This document shows, piece after piece, positions 12,307 to 24,757 of a stretch of DNA of 64,000 nt. The stretch comes from Ligustrum vulgare (Eukaryota > Streptophyta > Magnoliopsida > Lamiales > Oleaceae). The stretch lies in NCBI GenBank assembly GCA_963555705.1, contig OY743180.1, positions 32,954,129-33,018,128 of the forward strand, read 5' to 3'. The translations under genes and the position numbers were made by a program. Position 1 is the stretch's first letter, and every line of letters begins with the position of its first letter. The notes beneath the pieces were generated by a model, which did no database searches, was not told the origin of the DNA, and worked only from the letters and a program-made list of their open reading frames with translations.

Positions 12307-13726
12307 TTCTTCTGAGTTGCCTTAAAGGGAGAATGTTTTTTAATAAATTACCCTCAAACCTTTTTCCGAGTATTTTACCATCGCATCTATTTAATAAATT
12401 CGTATTAACCGTTAGTTTTAATTAATATACATTTTTTAAAGTTTATTTCTTTTTATTTTCTTATTGTAAATATAAATATTTTTCAAATATATATAATCTA
12501 AACACTTAAATTTCTGACTAAAATATCTTTTAAATAAAATAAGTAACTCTTTTAAAATTTGTGATTTCTGATACTTCAATCAAAGGGAGAAAAAAAAAAT
12601 AAGGTCTTCTTGAATTAATTTTTTTCATTCATATATCAATTTTTTTTTTAAAGGAAACAATTCTTCTAAGAGGCCTTAAAGGGAGTATGTTTTTAAATAA
12701 ATTACCCTCAAACCTTTTTCCGAGTATTTTACCATCGCATCTATTTAATAAATTTGTATTAACCGTTAGTTTTAATTAATATACGTTTTTTAAAGTTTAT
12801 TTCTTTTTATTTTCTTATTCTAAATATAAGTATTTTTCAAATATATATAATCTAAACACTTCAATTTCTGACTAAAAAGTCCTTTAAATAAAATAAGCAA
12901 CTCTTTTATAATTTGTGATTTCTGATACTTCCTTCAATCAAAAGGAGAAAAAAAAATGAGTACTTCTTGAATTAATTTTTTTCATTCATATATCAATTTT
13001 TTTTAAAGGAAACAATTCTTCTAAGAGGCCTTAAAGGGAGAATGTTTTTAAATAAATTGCCCTCAAACCTTTTTCCGAGTATTTTACCATCGCATCTATT
13101 TAATAAATTCGTATTAACCGTTAGTTTTAATTAATATACATTTTTTAAAGTTTATTTCTTTTTATTTTCTTATTCTAAATATAAATATTTTTCAAATATA
13201 TATAATCTAAACACTTAAATTTCTGACTAAAATATCTTTTAAATAAAATAAGTAACTCTTTTAAAATTTGTGATTTCTGATACTTCAATCAAAGGGAGAA
13301 AAAAAAAAATAAGGTCTTCTTGAATTAATTTTTTTCATTCATATATCAATTTTTTTTTTTAAAGGAAACAATTCTTCTAAGAGGCCTTAAAGGGAGTATG
13401 TTTTTAAATAAATTACCCTCAAACCTTTTTCCGAGTATTTTACCATCGCATCTATTTAATAAATTTGTATTAACCGTTAGTTTTAATTAATATACGTTTT
13501 TTAAAGTTTATTTCTTTTTATTTTCTTATTCTAAATATAAGTATTTTTCAAATATATATAATCTAAACACTTCAATTTCTGACTAAAAAGTCCTTTAAAT
13601 AAAATAAGCAACTCTTTTATAATTTGTGATTTCTGATACTTCCTTCAATCAAAAGGAGAAAAAAAATGAGGACTTCTTGAATTAATTTTTTTCATTCATA
13701 TATCAATTTTTTATTAAAGGAAACAA
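12307..13726 (+). repeat. Doubled dimer (711 bp)
   Basis: Units 12307 and 12661 are followed by 13016 and 13372 with the same features in the same order. The first of each pair has 'tacatttttt', 'acttaaatttctg' and 'gatacttcaatc' (a 4-nt CCTT loss relative to 'acttccttcaatc'). The second has the TA head 'gagtatgtttttaaat', 'aatttgtatt' and 'aatataagtattt'. Offsets are 709-711 bp. The first member has two different heads ('gttgcc' at 12307, A type with 'aaattgccc' at 13016), so the duplication starts inside the unit. D units end here. Confidence 0.75.
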
Positions 13727-15511
13727 TTCTTCTAAGAGGCCTTAAAGGGAGAATGTTTTTTAATAAATTACCCTCAAACCTTTTTCCGAGTATTTTACCA
13801 TCGCATCTTTTTAATAAATTCGTATTAACCGTTAGTTTTAATTAATATACGTTTTTTAAAGTTTATTTCTTTTTATTTTCTTATTCTAAATATAAATATT
13901 TTTCAAATATATATAATCTAAACACTTCAATTTCTGACTAAAAAATCTTTTAAATAAAATAAGTAACTCTTTTATAATTTTTGATTTCTGATACTTCCTT
14001 CAATCAAAGGGAGAAAAAAAAAATAAGGACTTCTCGAATTAATTTTTTTCATTCATATAACAATTTTTTTTAAAGGAAACAATTCTTCTAAGAGGCCTTA
14101 AAGGGAGAATGTTTTTTAATAAATTACCCTCAAACCTTTTTCCGAGTATTTTACCATCGCATCTATTTAATAAATTTGTATTAACCGTTAGTTTTAATTA
14201 ATATACGTTTTTTAAAGTTTATTTCTTTTTATTTTCTTATTCGAAATAGAAATATTTTTAAAATGTATATAATCTAAACACTTCAATTTCTGACTAAAAA
14301 ACCTTTTAAATGAAATAAGCAACTCTTTTATAATTTGTGATTTCTGATACTTCCTTCAATCAAACGGAGAAAAAAATATGAGAACTTCTTGAATTAATTT
14401 TTTTCATTCATATATCAATTTTTTTTTTTTAAAGGAAACAATTCTTCTAAGAGGCCTTAAAGGGAGAATCTTTTTTAATAAATTACCCTCAAACCTTTTT
14501 CCGAGTATTTTACCATCGCATCTTTTTAATAAATTCGTATTAACCGTTAGTTTTAATTAATATACGTTTTTTAAAGTTTATTTCTTTTTATTTTCTTATT
14601 CTAAATATAAATATTTTTCAAATATATATAATCTAAACACTTCAATTTCTGACTAAAAAATCTTTTAAATAAAATAAGTAACTCTTTTATAATTTTTGAT
14701 TTCTGATACTTCCTTCAATCAAAGGGAGAAAAAAAAAATAAGGACTTCTCGAATTAATTTTTTTCATTCATATAACAATTTTTTTTAAAGGAAACAATTC
14801 TTCTAAGAGGCCTTAAAGGGAGAATGTTTTTTAATAAATTACCCTCAAACCTTTTTCCGAGTATTTTACCATCGCATCTATTTAATAAATTTGTATTAAC
14901 CGTTAGTTTTAATTAATATACGTTTTTTAAAGTTTATTTCTTTTTATTTTCTTATTCGAAATAGAAATATTTTTAAAATGTATATAATCTAAACACTTCA
15001 ATTTCTGACTAAAAAACCTTTTAAATGAAATAAGCAACTCTTTTATAATTTGTGATTTCTGATACTTCCTTCAATCAAACGGAGAAAAAAATATGAGAAC
15101 TTCTTGAATTAATTTTTTTCATTCATATATCAATTTTTTTTTTTTAAAGGAAACAATTCTTCTAAGAGGCCTTAAAGGGAGAATCTTTTTTAGTAAATTA
15201 CCCTCAAACCTTTTTCCGAGTATTTTACCATCGCATCTTTTTAATAAATTCGTATTAACCGTTAGTTTTAATTAATATACGTTTTTTAAAGTTTATTTCT
15301 TTTTATTTTCTTATTCTAAATATAAATATTTTTCAAATATATATAATCTAAATACTTCAATTTCTGACTAAAAAGTCTTTAAATAAAATAGGCAACTCTT
15401 TTATAATTTGTGATTTCTGATACTTCCTTCAATCAAAAGGAGAAAAAAAAAATGAGTACTTCTTGAATTAATTTTTTTCATTCATATATCAATTTTTTTT
15501 AAAGGAAACAA
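13727..15511 (+). repeat. Doubled dimer (715 bp)
   Basis: Units 14083 and 14442 recur at 14798 and 15157, both offsets 715 bp. They share an unusual 'attcgaaatagaaat' (in the units at 14083 and 14798) that I see nowhere else in the window, and 'caaacggag'. The C-type heads differ slightly: 'ttttttaataaat' at 14470 against 'ttttttagtaaat' at 15185. The tails of 13727 and 14442 ('ataatttttgatttc', 'cttctcgaatt') are also alike, which extends the duplicated segment leftward. Confidence 0.75.
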
Positions 15512-15862
15512 TTCTTCTAAGAGGCCTTAAAGGGAGAATGTTTTTAAATAAATTGCCCTCAAACCTTTTTCCGAGTATTTTACCATCGCATCTATTTAAT
15601 AAATTCGTATTAACCGTTAGTTTTAATTAATATACATTTTTTAAAGTTTATTTCTTTTTATTTTCTTATTCTAAATATAAATATTTTTCAAATATATATA
15701 ATCTAAACACTTAAATTTCTGACTAAAATATCTTTAAATAAAATAAGTAACTCTTTTAAAATTTGTGATTTCTGATACTTCAATCAAAGGGAGAAAAAAA
15801 AAAAGGTCTTCTTGAATTAATTTTTTTCATTCATATATCAATTTTTTTTTTAAAGGAAACAA

Positions 15863-16186
15863 TTCTTCTAAGAGGCCTTAAAGGGAGTATGTTTTTAAAT
15901 AAATTACCCTCAAACCTTTTTCCGAGTATTTTACCATCGCATCTATTTAATAAATTTGTATTAACCGTTAGTTTTAATTAATATACGTTTTTTAAAGTTT
16001 ATTTCTTTTCAAATATATATAATCTAAACACTTCAATTTCTGACTAAAAAGTCCTTTAAATAAAATAAGCAACTCTTTTATAATTTGTGATTTCTGATAC
16101 TTCCTTCAATCAAAAGGAGAAAAAAAAGAGGACTTCTTGAATTAATTTTTTTCATTCATATATCATTTTTTTATTAAAGGAAACAA
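15863..16186 (+). repeat. Short monomer (324 bp) with private 30-nt deletion
   Basis: This TA-type unit runs normally to 'gtttatttctttt' and then jumps to 'caaatatatataatc' at about 16009-16010. The 30 nt usually found between, which include 'cttattctaaatataa', are gone. Both sides of the missing segment end in T runs, so T-tract microhomology or slippage can explain the loss. I found no second unit with this deletion. Confidence 0.85.
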
Positions 16187-16546
16187 TTCTTCTAAGAGGC
16201 CTTAAAGGGAGAATGTTTTTTAATAAATTACCCTCAAACCTTTTTCCGAGTATTTTACCATCGCATCTTTTTAATAAATTCGTATTAACCGTTAGTTTTA
16301 ATTAATATACGTTTTTTAAAGTTTATTTCTTTTTATTTTCTTATTCTATATACAAATATTTTTAAAATGTATATAATCTAAACACTTCAATTTCTGACTA
16401 AAAAACATTTTAAATGAAATGAGCAACTCTTTTATAATTTGTGATTTCTGATACTTCCTTCAATCAAAAGGAGAAAAAAATATGAGAACTTCTTGAATTA
16501 ATTTTTTTCTTTCATATAACAATTTTTTTTTTTTTAAATGAAACAA

Positions 16547-18322
16547 TTCTTCTAAGAGGACTTAAGGGGAGAATGTTTTTTAATATATTACACTCAAACA
16601 TTTTTACGAATATTTTACCATCGCATCTTTTTAATAAATTCGTATTAACCGTTAGTTTTAATTAATATACGTTTTTTAAAGTTTATTTCTTTTTATTTTC
16701 TTATTCTAAATATAAATATTTTTCAAATATATAAAATATAAACACTTCAATTTCTGACTAAAAAGTCCTTTAAATAAAATAAGCAACTCTTTTATAATTT
16801 GTGATTTCTGATACTTCCTTCAATCAAAAGGAGAAAAAAAATGAGGACTTCTTGAATTAATTTTTTTCATTCATATATCAATTTTTTATTAAAGGAAACA
16901 ATTCTTCTAAGAGGCCTTAAAGGGAGAATGTTTTTTAATAAATTACCCTCAAACCTTTTTCCGAGTATTTTACCATCGCATCTTTTTAATAAATTCGTAT
17001 TAACCGTTAGTTTTAATTAATATACGTTTTTTAAAGTTTATTTCTTTTTATTTTCTTATTCTAAATATAAATATTTTTCAAATATATATAATCTAAACAC
17101 TTCAATTTCTGACTAAAAAATCTTTTAAATAAAATAAGTAACTCTTTTATAATTTTTGATTTCTGATACTTCCTTCAATCAAAGGGAGAAAAAAAAAATA
17201 AGGACTTCTCGAATTAATTTTTTTCATTCATATAACAATTTTTTTTAAAGGAAACAATTCTTCTAAGAGGCCTTAAAGGGAGAATGTTTTTTAATAAATT
17301 ACACTCAAACCTTTTTCCGAGTATTTTACCATCGCATCTTTTTAATAAATTCGTATTAACCGTTAGTTTTAATTAATATACATTTTTTAAAGTTTATTTC
17401 TTTTTATTTTATTATTCTAAATATAAATATTTTTCAAATATATATAATCTAAACACTTCAATTTCTGACTAAAATATCTTTTAAATAAAATAAGTAACTC
17501 TTTTAAAATTTGTGATTTCTGATACTTCCTTCAATCAAAGGGAGAAAAAAAAAATAAGGACTTCTTGAATTAATTTTTTTCATTCATATAACAATTTTTT
17601 TTAAAGGAAACAATTCTTCTAAGAGGCCTTAAAGGGAGAATGTTTTTAAATAAATTACCCTCAAACCTTTTTCCGAGTATTTTACCATCGCATCTTTTTA
17701 ATAAATTCGTATTAACCGTTAGTTTTAATTAATATACGTTTTTTAAAGTTTATTTCTTTTTATTTTCTTATTCTAAATATAAATATTTTTCAAGTATATA
17801 AAATCTAAACACTTCAATTTCTGACTAAAAAGTGTTTTAAATAAAATAAGCAACTCTTTTATAATTTGTGATTTCTGATACTTCCTTCAATCAAAAGGAG
17901 AAAAAAAAAATGAGTACTTCTTGAATTAATTTTTTTCATTCATATATCAAATTTTTTTAAAGGAAACAATTCTTCTAAGAGGCCTTAAAGGGAGAATGTT
18001 TTTAAATAAATTGCCCTCAAACCTTTTTCCGAGTATTTTACCATCGCATCTATTTAATAAATTCGTATTAACCGTTAGTTTTAATTAATATACATTTTTT
18101 AAAGTTTGTTTCTTTTTATTTTCTTATTCTAAATATAAATATTTTTCAAATATATATAATCTAAACACTTAAATTTCTGACTAAAATATCTTTTAAATAA
18201 AATAAGTAACTCTTTTAAAATTTGTGATTTCTGATACTTCAATCAAAGGGAGAAAAAAAAATAAGGTCTTCTTGAATTAATTTTTTTCATTCATATATCA
18301 ATTTTTTTTTTAAAGGAAACAA
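16547..18322 (+). repeat. Mixed five-unit segment, left copy of a 1,776-bp offset pair
   Basis: Units start at 16547 (K, 'agaggactta'), 16902 (G), 17258, 17614 and 17970 (A, 'aaattgccc'). The body of the K unit, the whole G unit and the start of the next unit reappear 1776 bp further on. I noted one change in the G unit's tail, 'catataac' against 'catatgac'. The last two units do not match their positional counterparts. The unit at 17614 has 'caagtatataaaatc' and 'aaagtgtttt'. This is the first clear K monomer after the K-like heads at 2152 and 6367. Confidence 0.7.
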
Positions 18323-20106
18323 TTCTTCTAAGAGGCCTTAAAGGGAGTATTTTTTTTAATATATTACACTCAAACATTTTTACGAATATTTTACCATCGC
18401 ATCTTTTTAATAAATTCGTATTAACCGTTAGTTTTAATTAATATACGTTTTTTAAAGTTTATTTCTTTTTATTTTCTTATTCTAAATATAAATATTTTTC
18501 AAATATATAAAATATAAACACTTCAATTTCTGACTAAAAAGTCCTTTAAATAAAATAAGCAACTCTTTTATAATTTGTGATTTCTGATACTTCCTTCAAT
18601 CAAAAGGAGAAAAAAAATGAGGACTTCTTGAATTAATTTTTTTCATTCATATATCAATTTTTTATTAAAGGAAACAATTCTTCTAAGAGGCCTTAAAGGG
18701 AGAATGTTTTTTAATAAATTACCCTCAAACCTTTTTCCGAGTATTTTACCATCGCATCTTTTTAATAAATTCGTATTAACCGTTAGTTTTAATTAATATA
18801 CGTTTTTTAAAGTTTATTTCTTTTTATTTTCTTATTCTAAATATAAATATTTTTCAAATATATATAATCTAAACACTTCAATTTCTGACTAAAAAATCTT
18901 TTAAATAAAATAAGTAACTCTTTTATAATTTTTGATTTCTGATACTTCCTTCAATCAAAGGGAGAAAAAAAAAATAAGGACTTCTCGAATTAATTTTTTT
19001 CATTCATATGACAATTTTTTTTAAAGGAAACAATTCTTCTAAGAGGCCTTAAAGGGAGAATGTTTTTAAACAAATTGCCCTCAAACCTTTTTCCGAGTAT
19101 TTTACCATCGCTTCTATTTAATAAATTCGTATTAACCGTTAGTTTTAATTAATATACGTTTTTTAAAGTTTATTTCTTTTTATTTTCTTATTCTAAATAC
19201 AAATATTTTTAAAATGTATATAATCTAAACACTTCAATTTCTGACTAAAAAACTTTTAAATGAAATAAGCAACTCTTTTATAATTTGTGATTTCTGATAC
19301 TTCCTTCAATCAAAAGGAGAAAAAAATATGAGAACTTCTTGAATTAATTTTTTTCATTCATATATCAATTTTTTTTTTTAAAGGAAACAATTCTTCTAAG
19401 AGGCCTTAAAGGGAGAATCTTTTTTAGTAAATTACCCTCAAACCTTTTTCCGAGTATTTTACCATCGCATCTTTTTAATAAATTCGTATTAACCGTTAGT
19501 TTTAATTAATATACGTTTTTTAAAGTTTATTTCTTTTTATTTTCTTATTCTAAATATAAATATTTTTCAAATATATAAAATCTAAACACTTCAATTTCTG
19601 ACTAAAAAGTCCTTTAAATAAAATAAGTAACTCTTTTAAAATTTGTGATTTCTGATACTTCCTTCAATCAAAGGGAGAAAAAAAAATAAGGTCTTCTTGA
19701 ATTAATTTTTTTCATTCATATATCAATTTTTTTTTTAAAGGAAACAATTCTTCTAAGAGGCCTTAAAGGGATAATGTTTTTTAGTAAATTACCCTCAAAC
19801 CTTTTTCCGAGTATTTTACCATCGCATCTTTTTAATAAATTCGTATTAACCGTTAGTTTTAATTAATATACGTTTTTTAAAGTTTATTTCTTTTTATTTT
19901 CTTATTCTAAATACAAATATTTTTAAAATGTATATAATCTAAACACTTCAATTTCTGACTAAAAAACCTTTTAAATGAAATAAGCAAATCTTTTATAATT
20001 TGTGATTTCTGATACTTCCTTCAATCAAAAGGAGAAAAAAATATGAGAACCTCTTGAATTAATTTTTTTCTTTCATATAACAATTTTTTTTTTTTAAATG
20101 AAACAA
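18323..20106 (+). repeat. Mixed segment starting with a TA/K recombinant monomer
   Basis: The unit at 18323 opens as TA type ('aaagggagtat') and switches at about 18345-18355 to the K body ('ttttaatatattacactc', 'tttttacgaat'). Units at 18678 and the head of 19034 repeat 16902 and 17258. The unit at 19034 then changes to A type with 'aaacaaattgccc' and 'catcgcttct'. Units at 19391 (C) and 19748 ('ggataatgttttttagtaaat', a C/G intermediate) follow. The latter ends with the rare 'gagaacctcttg' that is seen again only near 57220. Confidence 0.75.
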
Positions 20107-21179
20107 TTCTTCTAAGAGGCCTTAAGGGGAGAATGTTTTTTAATATATTACACTCAAACATTTTTACAAATATTTTACCATCGCATCTTTTTAATAAATT
20201 CGTATTAACCGTTAGTTTTAATTAATATACGTTTTTTAAAGTTTATTTCCTTTTATTTTCTTATTCTAAATATAAATATTTTTCAAATATATATAATCTA
20301 AACACTTCAATTTCTTACTAAAAATTCTTTTAAATAAAATAAGCAACTCTTTTATAATTTGTTATTTCTAATACTTCCTTCAATCAAAGGGAGAAAAAAA
20401 AATGAGGACTTCTTGAATTAATTTTCTTTCATTCATATAACAATATTTTTTAAAGGAAACAATTCTTCTAAGAGGCCTTAAAGGGAGAATGTTTTTTAAT
20501 AAATTACCCTCAAACCTTTTTCCGAGTATTTTACCATCGCATCTTTTTAATAAATTCGTATTAACCGTTAGTTTTAATTAATATACGTTTTTTAAAGTTT
20601 ATTTCTTTTTATTTTCTTATTCTAAATACAAATATTTTTAAAATGTATATAATCTAAACACTTCAATTTCTGACTAAAAAACCTTTTAAATGAAATAAGC
20701 AACGCTTTTATAATTTGTGATTTCTGATACTTCCTTCAATCAAAAGGAGAAAAAAATATGAGAACTTCTTGAATTAATTTTTTTCTTTCATATATCAATT
20801 TTTTTTTTTAAAGGAAACAATTCTTCTAAGAGGCCTTAAAGGGAGAATCTTTTTTAGTAAATTACCCTCAAACCTTTTTCCGAGTATTTTACCATCGCAT
20901 CTTTTTAATAAATTCGTATTAACCGTTAGTTTTAATTAATATACGTTTTTTAAAGTTTATTTCTTTTTATTTTCTTATTCTAAATACAAATATTTTTAAA
21001 ATGTATATAATCTAAACACTTCAATTTTTGACTAAAAAACCTTTTAAATGAAATAAGCAACTCTTTTATAATTTGTGATTTCTGATACTTCCTTCAATCA
21101 AAAGGAGAAAAAAATATGAGAACTTCTTGAATTAATTTTTTTCTTTCATATATCAATTTTTTTTTTTTAAAGGAAACAA
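20107..21179 (+). repeat. K-G-C block with a distant twin at 57.2-58.2 kb
   Basis: Units start at 20107 (K), 20463 (G) and 20821 (C). The K unit has a private 'tttttacaaat' where other K units have 'acgaat' or 'ccgagt'. Its tail has 'ttcttactaaaaattc' and 'gttatttctaatac', followed by 'attttctttcattc'. The same run of private variants occurs at 57282, 57638 and 57996, each at an offset of exactly 37175 bp. Confidence 0.85.
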
Positions 21180-24100
21180 TTCTTCTAAGAGGCCTTAAAG
21201 GGAGAATCTTTTTTAGTAAATTACCCTCAAACCTTTTTCCGAGTATTTTACCATCGCATCTTTTTAATAAATTCGTATTAACCGTTAGTTTTAATTAATA
21301 TACGTTTTTTAAAGTTTATTTCTTTTTATTTTCTTATTCTATATACAAATATTTTTAAAATGTATATAATCTAAACACTTCAATTTCTGACTAAAAAACA
21401 TTTTAAATGAAATAAGCAACTCTTTTATAATTTGTGATTTCTGATACTTCCTTCAATCAAAAGGAGAAAAAAATATGAGAACTTCTTGAATTAATTTTTT
21501 TCTTTCATATAACAATTTTTTTTTTTTTTAAATGAAACAATTCTTCTAAGAGGCCTTAAGGGGAGAATGTTTTTTAATATATTACACTCAAACATTTTTA
21601 CGAATATTTTACCATCGCATCTTTTTAATAAATTCGTATTAACCGTTAGTTTTAATTAATATACGTTTTTTAAAGTTTATTTCTTTTTATTTTCTTATTC
21701 TATATACAAATATTTTTAAAATGTATATAATCTAAACACTTCAATTTCTGACTAAAAAACATTTTAAATGAAATAAGCAACTCTTTTATAATTTGTGATT
21801 TCTGATACTTCCTTCAATCAAAAGGAGAAAAAAATATGAGAACTTCTTGAATTAATTTTTTTCTTTCATATAACAATTTTTTTTTTTTTTAAATGAAACA
21901 ATTCTTCTAAGAGGCCTTAAGGGGAGAATGTTTTTTAATATATTACACTCAAACATTTTTACGAATATTTTACCATCGCATCTTTTTAATAAATTCGTAT
22001 TAACCGTTAGTTTTAATTAATATACGTTTTTTAAAGTTTATTTCTTTTTATTTTCTTATTCTAAATATAAATATTTTTCAAATATATAAAATATAAACAC
22101 TTCAATTTCTGACTAAAAAGTCCTTTAAATAAAATAAGCAACTCTTTTATAATTTGTGATTTCTGATACTTCCTTCAATCAAAAGGAGAAAAAAAATGAG
22201 GACTTCTTGAATTAATTTTTTTCATTCATATATCAATTTTTTATTAAAGGAAACAATTCTTCTAAGAGGCCTTAAAGGGAGAATGTTTTTTAATAAATTA
22301 CCCTCAAACCTTTTTCCGAGTATTTTACCATCGCATCTTTTTAATAAATTCGTATTAACCGTTAGTTTTAATTAATATACGTTTTTTAAAGTTTATTTCT
22401 TTTTATTTTCTTATTCTAAATATAAATATTTTTCAAATATATATAATCTAAACACTTCAATTTCTGACTAAAAAATCTTTTAAATAAAATAAGTAACTCT
22501 TTTATAATTTTTGATTTCTGATACTTCCTTCAATCAAAGGGAGAAAAAAAAAATAAGGACTTCTCGAATTAATTTTTTTCATTCATATGACAATTTTTTT
22601 TGAAGGAAACAATTCTTCTAAGAGGCCTTAAAGGGAGAATGTTTTTAAACAAATTACCCTCAAACCTTTTTCCGAGTATTTTACCATCGCGTCTATTTAA
22701 TAAATTCGTATTAACCGTTAGTTTTAATTAATATACGTTTTTTAAAGTTTATTTCTTTTTATTTTCTTATTCTAAATACAAATATTTTTAAAATGTATAT
22801 AATCTAAACACTTCAATTTCTGACTAAAAAACTTTTAAATGAAATAAGCAACTCTTTTATAATTTGTGATTTCTGATACTTCCTTCAATCAAAAGGAGAA
22901 AAAAATATGAGAACTTCTTGAATTAATTTTTTTCTTTCATATATCAATTTTTTTTTTTTAAAGGAAACAATTCTTCTAAGAGGCCTTAAAGGGAGAATCT
23001 TTTTTAGTAAATTACCCTCAAACCTTTTTCCGAGTATTTTACCATCGCATCTTTTTAATAAATTCGTATTAACCGTTAGTTTTAATTAATATACGTTTTT
23101 TAAAGTTTATTTCTTTTTATTTTCTTATTCTATATACAAATATTTTTAAAATGTATATAATCTAAACACTTCAATTTCTGACTAAAAAACATTTTAAATG
23201 AAATAAGCAACTCTTTTATAATTTGTGATTTCTGATACTTCCTTCAATCAAAAGGAGAAAAAAATATGAGAACTTCTTGAATTAATTTTTTTCTTTCATA
23301 TAACAATTTTTTTTTTTTTTAAATGAAACAATTCTTCTAAGAGGCCTTAAGGGGAGAATGTTTTTTAATATATTACACTCAAACATTTTTACGAATATTT
23401 TACCATCGCATCTTTTTAATAAATTCGTATTAACCGTTAGTTTTAATTAATATACGTTTTTTAAAGTTTATTTCTTTTTATTTTCTTATTCTATATACAA
23501 ATATTTTTAAAATGTATATAATCTAAACACTTCAATTTCTGACTAAAAAACATTTTAAATGAAATAAGCAACTCTTTTATAATTTGTGATTTCTGATACT
23601 TCCTTCAATCAAAAGGAGAAAAAAATATGAGAACTTCTTGAATTAATTTTTTTCTTTCATATAACAATTTTTTTTTTTTTTAAATGAAACAATTCTTCTA
23701 AGAGGCCTTAAGGGGAGAATGTTTTTTAATATATTACACTCAAACATTTTTACGAATATTTTACCATCGCATCTTTTTAATAAATTCGTATTAACCGTTA
23801 GTTTTAATTAATATACGTTTTTTAAAGTTTATTTCTTTTTATTTTCTTATTCTAAATATAAATATTTTTCAAATATATAAAATATAAACACTTCAATTTC
23901 TGACTAAAAAGTCCTTTAAATAAAATAAGCAACTCTTTTATAATTTGTGATTTCTGATACTTCCTTCAATCAAAAGGAGAAAAAAAATGAGGACTTCTTG
24001 AATTAATTTTTTTCATTCATATATCAATTTTTTATTAAAGGAAACAATTCTTCTAAGAGGCCTTAAAGGGAGAATGTTTTTTAATAAATTACCCTCAAAC

Positions 24101-24757
24101 CTTTTTCCGAGTATTTTACCATCGCATCTTTTTAATAAATTCGTATTAACCGTTAGTTTTAATTAATATACGTTTTTTAAAGTTTATTTCTTTTTATTTT
24201 CTTATTCTAAATATAAATATTTTTCAAATATATATAATCTAAACACTTCAATTTCTGACTAAAAAATCTTTTAAATAAAATAAGTAACTCTTTTATAATT
24301 TTTGATTTCTGATACTTCCTTCAATCAAAGGGAGAAAAAAAAAATAAGGACTTCTCGAATTAATTTTTTTCATTCATATGACAATTTTTTTTGAAGGAAA
24401 CAATTCTTCTAAGAGGCCTTAAAGGGAGAATGTTTTTAAACAAATTACCCTCAAACCTTTTTCCGAGTATTTTACCATCGCGTCTATTTAATAAATTCGT
24501 ATTAACCGTTAGTTTTAATTAATATACGTTTTTTAAAGTTTATTTCTTTTTATTTTCTTATTCTAAATACAAATATTTTTAAAATGTATATAATCTAAAC
24601 ACTTCAATTTCTGACTAAAAAACTTTTAAATGAAATAAGCAACTCTTTTATAATTTGTGATTTCTGATACTTCCTTCAATCAAAAGGAGAAAAAAAAATG
24701 AGTACTTCTTGAATTAATTTTTTTCATTCATATATCAATTTTTTTTAAAGGAAACAA
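21180..24757 (+). repeat. Two copies of a 1,791-bp pentamer (C-K-K-G-A)
   Basis: Units 21180, 21541, 21902, 22257 and 22613 correspond to 22971, 23332, 23693, 24048 and 24404, all at offset 1791. Constant spacing means the poly-A and poly-T runs keep their lengths too. The second K copy in each pentamer is nearly the same as the first, so a K duplication came before the pentamer duplication. The A member carries the private 'atcgcgtct' (about 22688 and 24479) and 'catatgacaatt'. Copy 2 ends differently: the tail after 24404 leads to 'aatgagtacttc' rather than 'atatgagaac'. Confidence 0.9.
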
